This document shows positions 1 through 6,563 of a DNA stretch of 42,146 nt, one piece after another. The translations under genes and the position numbers were made by a program. A model generated the notes under the pieces. It made no database searches and was not told the DNA's origin. It worked only from the letters and a program-made list of their open reading frames with translations. The stretch lies in NCBI GenBank assembly GCA_040877415.1, contig JBBDNV010000012.1, positions 1-42,146 on the forward strand, read 5' to 3'. The stretch comes from JBBDNV01 sp040877415 (lineage in GTDB: Bacteria > Planctomycetota > Planctomycetia > Pirellulales > PALSA-1355). Each line of letters starts with the position of its first letter. Position 1 is the first letter of the stretch.

Positions 1-118
1 CGTACCGGGGGCTTGCGCCGCCCGGCTATTGACTGTTCGCCGCTTCGCGGCTGGTTGGGGCTGTGGGGAATGACGGTAACCAACGTACCGGGGGCTCGCG
101 CAAGGGCTCGCGCAAGTC
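1..118. repeat. Two REP-like GC-rich repeats
   Basis: The motif CGTACCGGGGGCT followed by T/C and GCGC occurs at 1 and again at 84. In the first copy the sequence runs on to GCCGCCCGG and can fold into a short imperfect hairpin. The second copy holds an internal duplication of GGGCTCGCGCAAG. No coding potential is seen in 1-160. This resembles dispersed intergenic palindromes of planctomycete genomes, but the comparison is from memory and not tested. Confidence 0.45.
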
Positions 119-160
119 GCACATCCCGGCTACAGAATAATTTGCCGATACCTAGCCTAT

Positions 161-262
161 CAGCGTGTTGAAAATCTGGGACAGGCACCTCGCGACCGCC
201 GTTTTTCGCGGGTCTCGCCGCGACGTGCTCGGAGCCAGTCCCATTTTTCAACGGCCTGCTAG
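161..262. repeat. 102-bp palindromic element, copy 1
   Basis: This block is identical to 23330..23431 except for one base (position 15 of the element, T here and A there). Its ends are imperfect inverted repeats: CAGCGTGTTGAAAA...CTGGGAC at the left, and the complement of CTAGCAGGCCGTTGAAAAA..TGGGAC at the right. The interior is also roughly self-complementary (GGGACAGGCACC against GGGACTGGCTCC). It encodes no protein, so it looks like a MITE or a large REP-type hairpin. Its right end supplies the TAG stop codon of the neighbouring cysteine desulfurase gene. Confidence 0.75.
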
Positions 263-1452
263 GCCATGCTGCTGAGCTTGCGCAGGCGGCGGACCACATG
301 GGAGACTGATTGGATTGCAAAGTCGATGTCTTCGGGCGTGTTGAAACGGCCCAGGCCGAATCGCAGGCTGCTGCGGACGGCGTCGTCCGAAAGGCCGAGC
401 GCTCGCAGCACGTGACTGGGCTCGGGATTGGCGCTCGTGCAGGCGCTGCCCGAGCTGACGGCTACGTCCTTCATGTTCATCAACAGCGCCTCGCCGTTGA
501 CGTATTCGAAGCTGACGTTCAGATTGCCGGCCAAGCGCACTCGACGCGATTCCAACGCCGGGCCGTTGAGCGAGACCCCCTGCAGCTCCGACGTCAAGCC
601 GGCAAAGAGGCGGTCGCGAAGCTCCCGCAGCCGCGGTTGCTCGCGCGGCATTTCCTCCAGGCAAAGTTGCAAGGCCTTGGCAAACCCCACGATGCCGGGC
701 ACGTCGAGCGTTCCGCTGCGCAGTCCTCCCTCGTGCCCGCCGCCGGCAATTTGCGCCTCGATCCGCACTGGCGGCGAACCGCGGCGCACGTAAAGAGCCC
801 CCACGCCTTTCGGCCCGTAGATCTTGTGGGCGGAGAAACTCGCCAGATCGATGCCCAGCGAGTGAACGTCGACGGGAATTTTGCCGACGGCCTGCGTCGC
901 GTCGCAATGCACGAACACGCCGCGCGGGCGACACACGGCGGCGACGTCGGCCAGCGGCTGAATCGCGCCGATTTCGTTGTTTGCCAACATCACCGAGACC
1001 AAGAGTGTGTCGTCGCGCAGCGCCGCGGCCAACTGATCCACGTCGAGGCACCCTGCCCCCTTGCCCGGTGCCTGTTCGACGTCGAGATGCGTCACTTCAA
1101 AGCCGCGCCGGCCGAGGCGCTCGATGGGGTCCAGGACGGCCCGATGCTCCGTGCTGACCGTAATGAGGTGATTGCCGCGGCGTTTTTGACGCTCGCAAAT
1201 GCCGCGGATCGCCAGGTTGTTGCTCTCGGTGGCGCCGCTGGTGAAGACGATTTCGCGCTCTTGGGCGCCGACGGCCGCGGCGATGCTTGCGCGAGCCTGG
1301 TCGACCGCTTCCTTGGCTTCCCAGCCGAAGCTGTGGCTCGTGCTGGCCGCGTTGCCGTATGTCTCGGTGAAGAACGGCAGCATCGCCTCGACGACCCGCG
1401 GATCGACCCGGGTAGTGGCATGATTGTCGAGATAGACCGGCGTTCTGGGCAT
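259..1452 (-). CDS. Cysteine desulfurase (NifS/IscS family)
   Basis: PLP-dependent enzyme that takes sulfur from L-cysteine as an enzyme persulfide for Fe-S cluster or thio-cofactor assembly; cytoplasmic. From the ATG at 1452 the protein has 397 residues, normal for the family. The N-terminus reads VYLDNHATTRVDP. His103 lies in STEHRAV, the PLP lysine is Lys210 in SAHKIYGPKG, and the active-site Cys338 lies in SSGSACTS, followed by PSHVLRALG, so all key residues are present. A GTG at 1491 would add 13 residues, but a TATAAT box lies only about 10 bases before it, so 1452 is preferred. No iscU or other Fe-S gene is adjacent, so the pathway (IscS, NifS or tRNA thiolation) cannot be fixed. The stop codon lies inside the 102-bp repeat, so the gene end may have been remodelled by that element. 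Confidence 0.95.
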   Translation of the reverse strand: MPRTPVYLDNHATTRVDPRVVEAMLPFFTETYGNAASTSHSFGWEAKEAVDQARASIAAAVGAQEREIVFTSGATESNNLAIRGICERQKRRGNHLITVSTEHRAVLDPIERLGRRGFEVTHLDVEQAPGKGAGCLDVDQLAAALRDDTLLVSVMLANNEIGAIQPLADVAAVCRPRGVFVHCDATQAVGKIPVDVHSLGIDLASFSAHKIYGPKGVGALYVRRGSPPVRIEAQIAGGGHEGGLRSGTLDVPGIVGFAKALQLCLEEMPREQPRLRELRDRLFAGLTSELQGVSLNGPALESRRVRLAGNLNVSFEYVNGEALLMNMKDVAVSSGSACTSANPEPSHVLRALGLSDDAVRSSLRFGLGRFNTPEDIDFAIQSVSHVVRRLRKLSSMA

Positions 1453-1500
1453 GCGGCTCGTCGGCTCGGTACGCGGGCAAAATCGCGGCACTGGGGCTTT

Positions 1501-1506
1501 ATTATA
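1501..1506 (-). promoter_or_regulatory. Possible -10 box of the cysteine desulfurase gene
   Basis: The minus strand has a perfect TATAAT here, about 50 bases before the ATG at 1452. No good -35 hexamer is found 16-18 bases upstream, so support is limited to the -10 match. Confidence 0.35.
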
Positions 1507-1670
1507 GGCGACGGCACGGCCGGCGGCGAACGCGGAGAGTTAGCGGGACGACTTGCCGACAATCACGCCCTGCGCCGGGGATTTGCGAATCCAAAGCCAA
1601 CTGCAGGCGCAACATAGCCCGGTGGGGTTCCCTGCCTCCATGGGGCGCCACCGGGCGATCGGGGGATTCC

Positions 1671-2531
1671 TTACTTTTGGGCTTGTGCCACGTCGGTCGC
1701 CCGCGGCGGCGCGTCCGGCAGCGCCTTGGAAAAGACCAGCGTGTCGATCTTGTGCACCAGGTCCCGCGCTTCGGCCAGCTCCACGGTCCGCTCGACGAAC
1801 TGCTGCTGCCTGCGAAGTTTCTTGTCCAATTCATTCAGTTTGCGCTTCAGTTGGCTGCGATGCTCGGTGTCGAGCGAGAACGATTCGATCCACCGTTCTA
1901 GACATTTGCCGATGGTCTTCAGATCTTGCTCGTACTCGGGTTTTTGGAGCTCCGCCGGCCAGCTCAACTGGCCGCCCGTCGACTCGATCGCCGGCAGCAG
2001 AGCTTGGGCCGCCAGAGAGGCGTTCATTCGCTGCTGCGTAAGTTCTCTTTGGCGGTCGGCACACCGGGCAGCCCGAGCGGCCGACTCCGCCTCTCGCGCC
2101 GCGATAAAAGGCGCCAGGTAGGCCCGGCGATTCGCGAGCGCCAGCGAGTTCGCCCGCTCGTATTCCGAGACGGCCAGCGCGTTGAGATAGTTCAACTGGC
2201 CCCACGCGCGGTAGTAGCGGCTCCAACCGGTAAGCGCCGACTCCGCCGCCGTCGCGGAATGAGGAAAACAGTCAAAAGGGCCAAACGCGTACGCCGCGGG
2301 ATAGGCGGGTCCGCCGCCATACGGCCACGGCGCGAATTGGGCGTTGGCGACCGAAGCGCCCGACAGGGCGCACGCGAGCGTGCCCAGCCGCAGCATCGCG
2401 CGTTTCGATCGCCGTTTTACGGTTCGCCGTGCTTTCCGACCGACCGCGGCTCGGACCGCCGCGGATGATTTGCGTCCCAGGCCCACGGCCTTTGGCCGGT
2501 TGGTCTGTCGATAGTCGAAATGAGTCGTCAT
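1671..2531 (-). CDS. Secreted or periplasmic coiled-coil protein of unknown function
   Basis: A 286-residue protein when started at the ATG at 2531, which has a strong GAGGTGA Shine-Dalgarno just upstream. The reading frame stays open further upstream, but that part looks non-coding. The N-terminus is very basic (RKARRTVKRRSKRAM), then a hydrophobic stretch LRLGTLACALSGASVANA gives a signal peptide with an unusually long n-region and cleavage near ANA-QF. Next comes a Pro/Gly/Tyr-rich segment (FAPWPYGGGPAYPAAYAFGPF). The remainder is highly charged and helical: the residues around SEYERANSLALANRRAYLAPF and the C-terminal KLNELDKKLRRQQQFVERTVE favour coiled coils. I recognise no family. It lies in the same direction as the cysteine desulfurase, separated by about 220 bases, so it is probably a separate unit. 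An internal ATG at 2399 would give a conventional signal peptide but lacks a ribosome-binding site. Confidence 0.7.
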   Translation of the reverse strand: MTTHFDYRQTNRPKAVGLGRKSSAAVRAAVGRKARRTVKRRSKRAMLRLGTLACALSGASVANAQFAPWPYGGGPAYPAAYAFGPFDCFPHSATAAESALTGWSRYYRAWGQLNYLNALAVSEYERANSLALANRRAYLAPFIAAREAESAARAARCADRQRELTQQRMNASLAAQALLPAIESTGGQLSWPAELQKPEYEQDLKTIGKCLERWIESFSLDTEHRSQLKRKLNELDKKLRRQQQFVERTVELAEARDLVHKIDTLVFSKALPDAPPRATDVAQAQK

Positions 2532-2812
2532 GGCATCACCTCGTATTTGCCTCGAGTGTCGCTTCCTGAACCTCTGTCCAACCGCCTTTGGGGCCCGCCG
2601 GTCTTGCGCCGGCTGGCCCTCGATTGTTCCTACTGGTTCGGGCGGTCGTTCCTGCGCGCGGGCGAAAAAAGATTTTTCCATCTCGCGTGCGCTGTATGTA
2701 CACGTGGCGCCCCCGATTGGCTGCTCGCAGGCGTTGTTCCCCGACAAGTGGCGACGGAATCGCTAAACTAGAATGTCCGCTCTCTTTTCGTTAGCTTCCA
2801 TCGGATGCATTC

Positions 2813-4102
2813 ATGGCCGGCGATTCTTCCCGCAACGCTGAAGGTTTCGAATCGACGCGCTGGTCGCTCGTGGCGCTTGTGCGCTCCGACGATTCGCAGG
2901 TGCGCAGGCGGGCGCTGGAACGGTTGCTTTCGACCTATTATCCCGCGCTGCGGTCGCATCTCGTGATCCGCATGGGGCTGGCGCATTCCCGGGCGGAAGA
3001 CGTGCTGCAAAGCTTCGTCGTGCAGAAAATTCTCGAGCGAGATCTCTTGGCGCAAGCGGACCGGGAAAAAGGCCGGCTGCGTTCGCTGTTGCTCAAGTCG
3101 CTGGAGAACTTCGCCCGCACCGAGATCGTGCGCGATCGCCGGCACGACTGGCAGCAAAGCCTGGACGACGACTCGAAGAACGAGGCCCTGAGGGCCGATG
3201 CTCCGGCGGCCGACGTTTTTGACGTGGCCTGGGCCCGCAGCGTGCTGGTCGAGGCGCTTTTGCGCATGTGGAAGGATTGCCGGAAGATGGGGCGCAAACA
3301 CGTTTGGGCGCTGCTCCAAGCGCGCGTCATCGACCCGGCGATGGGCCGCCCGATCGTGCCTTACGACGAGCTCATCGAGCGCCTCGGACTGCACACGCCC
3401 GAGGAAGCTTCCAACGCGCTCGTCACCGCCAAGCGGCAGTTCCAGCGCACTCTGCGGGCCGTCGTCGCCGAGTCGGTGGATAGCGAGGACGAAATCGACA
3501 AAGAGCTGGGCGAGCTGGGGGAGATTCTGGCCGGCGCCCCGCCGGGCAGCTCCGGCGGATTTTTCCGGGAAGCGTCCTTCGCCACCGACGAAGAAACAGA
3601 CCCGATTCTGTCGGCCATCGACGACAGCAACCCGCGCGTTTTGGCGCGGCTGATGGAACTGCCCACCGACTGCGACTCGCTGTGGGACGATGCCGATTTG
3701 CCGTCGCTCGTGCGGCACCAACTGCGAGTGCCGCTGAATCTCGTGTTTGCGAAATTAGCGGGCGAAGGCGGACGTTCGTCGCTCCTGCTGCCCAGCTTCG
3801 GCGCGATGCTCACCAGCCCCGCCGGCAGCGTGCAAGTCCTCGATTCCGTGAGGCGCGCGGCTCGGGCGGCCATCAGCGACGATACGGCCGGCATCCCGCG
3901 GCAGATGGCCGCGTTGTTCTACTTCGCCTCGATCGCGCTGGCGCTGGTGAAACACAGCACGCGGATCAGCAAGAGCGACGACGACGTGTTGCGGTACGGC
4001 TTTCAAAAAATGCTCGACCAGCCCTGGCTCGGCAAGCGCCTGACGCAGCTCTTTACCAAAGGTCTCGAACGGCTCAAGGCGGCGAAGGAGGGGGCGGGAT
4101 AA
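2813..4102 (+). CDS. ECF-like RNA polymerase sigma factor with C-terminal extension
   Basis: The N-terminal part (about residues 10-120) matches the pattern of planctomycete ECF sigma factors: FESTRWSLVALVRSDD, then a region-2-like segment with AEDVLQSFVVQKILERDLL and EKGRLRSLLLKSLENF. Such proteins direct RNA polymerase to specific promoters. Residues about 150-230 (LVEALLRMWKDCRKMGRKHVW to TAKRQFQRTLRAVVAE) sit where region 4 would be. The C-terminal half, about 200 residues, is not a standard sigma region; it contains an acidic linker (DEIDKELGELGEIL), a Gly/Ser stretch and a final helical segment. At 429 residues the protein is about twice the usual ECF length. Extensions like this often sense a signal or replace an anti-sigma factor, but that is inference here. 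No anti-sigma gene is adjacent. The gene is divergent from the secreted coiled-coil gene; 2532-2812 holds only a TAGAAT -10-like box at 2769 and nothing else I can support. Confidence 0.75.
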   Translation: MAGDSSRNAEGFESTRWSLVALVRSDDSQVRRRALERLLSTYYPALRSHLVIRMGLAHSRAEDVLQSFVVQKILERDLLAQADREKGRLRSLLLKSLENFARTEIVRDRRHDWQQSLDDDSKNEALRADAPAADVFDVAWARSVLVEALLRMWKDCRKMGRKHVWALLQARVIDPAMGRPIVPYDELIERLGLHTPEEASNALVTAKRQFQRTLRAVVAESVDSEDEIDKELGELGEILAGAPPGSSGGFFREASFATDEETDPILSAIDDSNPRVLARLMELPTDCDSLWDDADLPSLVRHQLRVPLNLVFAKLAGEGGRSSLLLPSFGAMLTSPAGSVQVLDSVRRAARAAISDDTAGIPRQMAALFYFASIALALVKHSTRISKSDDDVLRYGFQKMLDQPWLGKRLTQLFTKGLERLKAAKEGAG

Positions 4103-4313
4103 CAGCGGACCGGCATGGTAAATCGTCGGGCGTTTTCTGCCGTAGACCTCGGCAAAGCCCTTGCGATTTACGGGTTTAGGCAGGCCATCCGGCAGTGTCG
4201 CAAGAGGTTAAAATGAGCCGATTGGCGCCCTGGCGGCATCGGTCACAGCGCTGGGCCCGATGACAATGGCCGGGCCAAACGGAATTTGAACCATTTTCTC
4301 ATGCGGAAAACGC
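4103..4313. other. Intergenic stretch, nothing recognised
   Basis: About 210 bases after the sigma factor gene. No convincing ORF, RNA or terminator is seen. The following promoter at 4314 starts the next unit. Confidence 0.5.
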
Positions 4314-4342
4314 TTGACATCGTCTTTGTGGCTTGCTATCTT
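4314..4342 (+). promoter_or_regulatory. Sigma-70-type promoter before the PEP-CTERM cluster
   Basis: A perfect TTGACA (4314-4319) is followed after exactly 17 bases by TATCTT (4337-4342). The predicted start is near 4349, about 450 bases before the first PEP-CTERM gene. Transcripts would therefore carry a long leader through two terminator-like hairpins. Confidence 0.65.
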
Positions 4343-4348
4343 CGTCAC

Positions 4349-4515
4349 CATAGATAAGTCGGGCCACGCGTTGTGCCCGTCGTTTGAGGTGAGACCTAAT
4401 GCTTTGAATTTCGGCGGTTTCTAGGGAACGCTAATCCAGCAAGAGCGACGATTGAATTCTTTCCGCGCCGGTCCGTATTGGGGCCGGGCGGGAAAGGTTT
4501 CAATCGTCGTTTTTT
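4349..4515 (+). ncRNA. Candidate small RNA or attenuated leader
   Basis: This is the stretch between the predicted start of the promoter at 4314 and the T-run of the first hairpin, about 167 nt. It holds no credible ORF. If the hairpin terminates, a discrete small RNA results; if it is read through, this is the 5' leader of the PEP-CTERM cluster. It matches no RNA family known to me. Confidence 0.35.
4446..4515 (+). terminator. Terminator-like hairpin 1 in the leader
   Basis: Arms CGACGATTGAA (4446-4456) and TTCAATCGTCG (4499-4509) are perfect complements. The enclosed GC-rich sequence folds further (TTTCC..GGAAA and GCCGG..CCGGG). Six T follow directly (4510-4515). This has the form of a Rho-independent terminator, and it lies between a promoter and its gene. 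Confidence 0.65.
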
Positions 4516-4622
4516 GTTGGTTCGGCCTTTTCCAGCTAATCGTCGGCGTGTTGCGGCACCCAGCCCGTGCTTCGGGCCAAAGCCGCAGCCACGCAACCCA
4601 GAGTAACGCTAATCACGGCATA

Positions 4623-4698
4623 CGGCGTTTGGATTTCTTCGTAGCGGATTGACCGACAGGTGGTCGATCCCGACGCGTAAATCCAACCGCCGTTTTTT
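4623..4698 (+). terminator. Terminator-like hairpin 2 in the leader
   Basis: Arms CGGCGTTTGGATTT (4623-4636) and AAATCCAACCGCCG (4679-4692) pair with one mismatch and are followed by six T (4693-4698). An inner GACC..GGTC stem lies between them. Like hairpin 1 it is preceded by ACGCTAATC (4606-4614; hairpin 1 has it at 4428-4436) at 8-9 bases distance and followed by GTTGG after the T-run. Confidence 0.6.
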
Positions 4699-4800
4699 GT
4701 TGGACGAAAGCGTCATTTTCAAAACTTACCGGGCAGTTGCTGGATTGGGGCCGCTCACCGGGTACTACAACGCAGTTCGGCTGCGGACAGGAAGGGAGAA

Positions 4801-5523
4801 ATGTTGCGTCGCTTGCGATTCATCGTGTTGGGTTTCGCGATCTGCGCCGTAGGTGGCATGTTGTGCCGCCATGCGCCGGCCGAGACGATTCTCAAGCTGG
4901 GCCTGGGCAGCGATGCCCCGCCCGACGTCGAATTCGACGAAACCACGCTGTCGACCGTCGACGACGGGAACGGCGGCACCACGGGTGATCAGAACACCAA
5001 CGTGGACTATCAGGGCTTCTTGAGTGGAATGGCCGACATCATTTCACCACCGGGATCGTTCACCATCGATGGCTTGATGGCCACGGGGGACGCCCTGGTG
5101 CTCTTCGAGACCGTCGTGATCCAGGCTTTCCTAGGCGGCGATCTGGAACTGTATGATGCGGACAATATTCTGCTGCTTTCGGGCATGCTCGACGCCAGCC
5201 TGCTGTCCGGAGTGCTGGGAGGTCCGGCAACGGGAGCGGTTTTTACCACGACGTTCGGCACCGTCACCGGCGGCACGCTGGCTCCGTTGATCGATCCCGA
5301 TAGCCTGACGTTGTCGATGAGCCTGACCAGCATCAACGCCGGTCTCGGGCTTTCCGTGACCGATGGTGAGTTCCCGCAGCTCGAATCGTTCACGGCCGAC
5401 GTCACACTCAACATCGCGGCCCAGCCGATTCCGGAGCCGGGCACGGCAACGCTGCTGTTCTCCGGCGCAGCGCTCACGGGCTTCTGGGCCGTATGGCGAA
5501 AACGCGCACCGCTCGCGCGTTGA
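4801..5523 (+). CDS. PEP-CTERM sorting-domain protein 1
   Basis: A 240-residue exported protein with a signal peptide (MLRRLRFIVLGFAICAVGGML, cleavage near APA-ET) and a C-terminal PEP-CTERM signal: IPEPG, a hydrophobic helix (TATLLFSGAALTGFWAVW) and the basic tail RKRAPLAR. In known systems exosortase cuts at the PEP motif and the protein ends up at the cell surface or in extracellular matrix. The middle is rich in D, G, T and S and predicted as beta strand, without a recognised domain. The start at 4801 follows the purine-rich GGAAGGGAGAA. It is the first gene after the twin-hairpin leader. The 30 bases starting at its stop codon are nearly repeated at the end of the next gene. Confidence 0.85.
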   Translation: MLRRLRFIVLGFAICAVGGMLCRHAPAETILKLGLGSDAPPDVEFDETTLSTVDDGNGGTTGDQNTNVDYQGFLSGMADIISPPGSFTIDGLMATGDALVLFETVVIQAFLGGDLELYDADNILLLSGMLDASLLSGVLGGPATGAVFTTTFGTVTGGTLAPLIDPDSLTLSMSLTSINAGLGLSVTDGEFPQLESFTADVTLNIAAQPIPEPGTATLLFSGAALTGFWAVWRKRAPLAR

Positions 5524-5550
5524 TCGGCCCGGTGCTCGATGATTTCGCCG
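5521..5550 (+). repeat. 30-bp 3'-end repeat, copy 1
   Basis: This block, starting with the TGA of PEP-CTERM gene 1, matches 6453..6482 in 28 of 30 bases (core GGTGCTCGATGATTTCG). It points to a duplicated 3' end shared by the first two genes of the cluster. Confidence 0.7.
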
Positions 5551-5710
5551 AAGGATGCTCGCGGCAGGCCATACGTTCGGGAGTTGTCACTGGGTTTTCG
5601 ATCGTCGCAATTGAATCGTGTCAACCGCTTCTTTGCCAATGCTAACGATAACCCTGAAAGTTTGTGGGGACAGCTAATGAGCAGCTACTGCGCGGACTAG
5701 TTCCGTGCGA

Positions 5711-5746
5711 CGCGCGATCAACCGGTCGGGAAGACCAGATCGCGCG
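5711..5746. other. Inverted repeat between PEP-CTERM genes 1 and 2
   Basis: Perfect 9-bp arms CGCGCGATC (5711-5719) and GATCGCGCG (5738-5746) enclose a nested GGTC..GACC stem. No T-run follows, so it is not a classical intrinsic terminator. It could act as a Rho-type or processing structure, or bind a protein. The rest of 5551-5799 shows nothing else I can support. Confidence 0.4.
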
Positions 5747-5799
5747 GGCTGTTTACCTCTGGCTTCCATCACAGTTCTCTCCAAGAAGGGTTATCAATC

Positions 5800-6474
5800 A
5801 TGCGTAACAGCACGTGTCTGGCAAAGTATTGCCCCGAAATCCGCGATCCGGCGCTTTTCCCACTGAAACTTGCGTCGTTGGTTGCCTTCATGTTGGCCTG
5901 CGCGGGCCATGCCTGTGCAGCGCCGGTGGTGATCGATTTTGAGTCGTTTCCGCCAGGTCCTTTCGCCTCGCACACCGAAAGCGACGTTACGTTCAGCGCC
6001 GTCGGCGGCGGCGGCGCGATCACGGCCGTCGGTACGCCCAATTTGACGCTAGGATTACTCGACGACAACAGTCCTCGCAAAGAACTGCGAGCCAACATCG
6101 GCCCCCACGCTACGTTTGTATCGGTCGACCTGGGTGACTTCGACGCCGACGCGGATCTCTTGTTCCTCGAGGTATTTGACGCGGCGGATACCTCGCTGGG
6201 GTTCACGTCGGTTTTGATCGACGAGGATTTCACGGGCATGATGACCCTGTCGCTGGCGGCGGCGGACATTGCCTACGCGGAATTTGGAGCCAGGGAGCCG
6301 GCCCTCAATGGCAATTCCGTGTTTGCCGACAATTTCACGTTCGAGCGGGTGCCCGAGCCGGGAACCCTCTTCTTGTTTCTCGTCGGCGCGACGATTCTTG
6401 CATTCGGGGCCGGGGTCGCGCGAAAACCGGGTCTCGCGTTCCGGCGGGTCGATGATCGGCTCGGTGCTCGATGA
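5800..6474 (+). CDS. PEP-CTERM sorting-domain protein 2
   Basis: A 224-residue exported protein. The N-terminus has a long n-region before the hydrophobic stretch LKLASLVAFMLACAGHACA. The mature part begins PVVIDFESFPPGPF and carries SVDLGDFDADADLLFLEVFDA, similar in style to secreted planctomycete beta-sandwich proteins with a lectin-like fold; no family is claimed. The C-terminus has VPEPG, a hydrophobic helix (TLFLFLVGATILAFGAG) and a basic tail. The tail (RKPGLAFRRVDDRLGAR) is longer than in gene 1 because the frame runs past the TGA that begins the shared 30-bp block (6453-6455, out of frame here) and stops at 6472. An AAGAAGGG ribosome-binding site lies upstream of the ATG. Probably co-transcribed with its neighbours, though the 276-base gap to gene 1 leaves room for its own promoter. 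Confidence 0.8.
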   Translation: MRNSTCLAKYCPEIRDPALFPLKLASLVAFMLACAGHACAAPVVIDFESFPPGPFASHTESDVTFSAVGGGGAITAVGTPNLTLGLLDDNSPRKELRANIGPHATFVSVDLGDFDADADLLFLEVFDAADTSLGFTSVLIDEDFTGMMTLSLAAADIAYAEFGAREPALNGNSVFADNFTFERVPEPGTLFLFLVGATILAFGAGVARKPGLAFRRVDDRLGAR

Positions 6475-6482
6475 TTTCGTCG
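6453..6482 (+). repeat. 30-bp 3'-end repeat, copy 2
   Basis: Partner of 5521..5550 (28 of 30 identical). Here the block overlaps the coding sequence of PEP-CTERM gene 2, whose stop codon lies inside it in a different frame from copy 1. Confidence 0.7.
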
Positions 6483-6563
6483 TCAAATTGGTCGTTTGGG
6501 GAGTAACCCGAGGCAGCGCGCGGATGAGTCTTTGATTCCACCATCTGTTTCGGAGGACGAATC

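Noticed and set aside
310..1617. A 435-codon plus-strand frame opposite the cysteine desulfurase
   Set aside because: It is the antisense shadow of a gene with all its catalytic residues; the translation has no recognisable domain.
4700..4800. Sigma-54 promoter (GG-N10-GC), as known for other PEP-CTERM genes
   Set aside because: The nearest candidates before 4801 have the wrong spacing between GG and GC.
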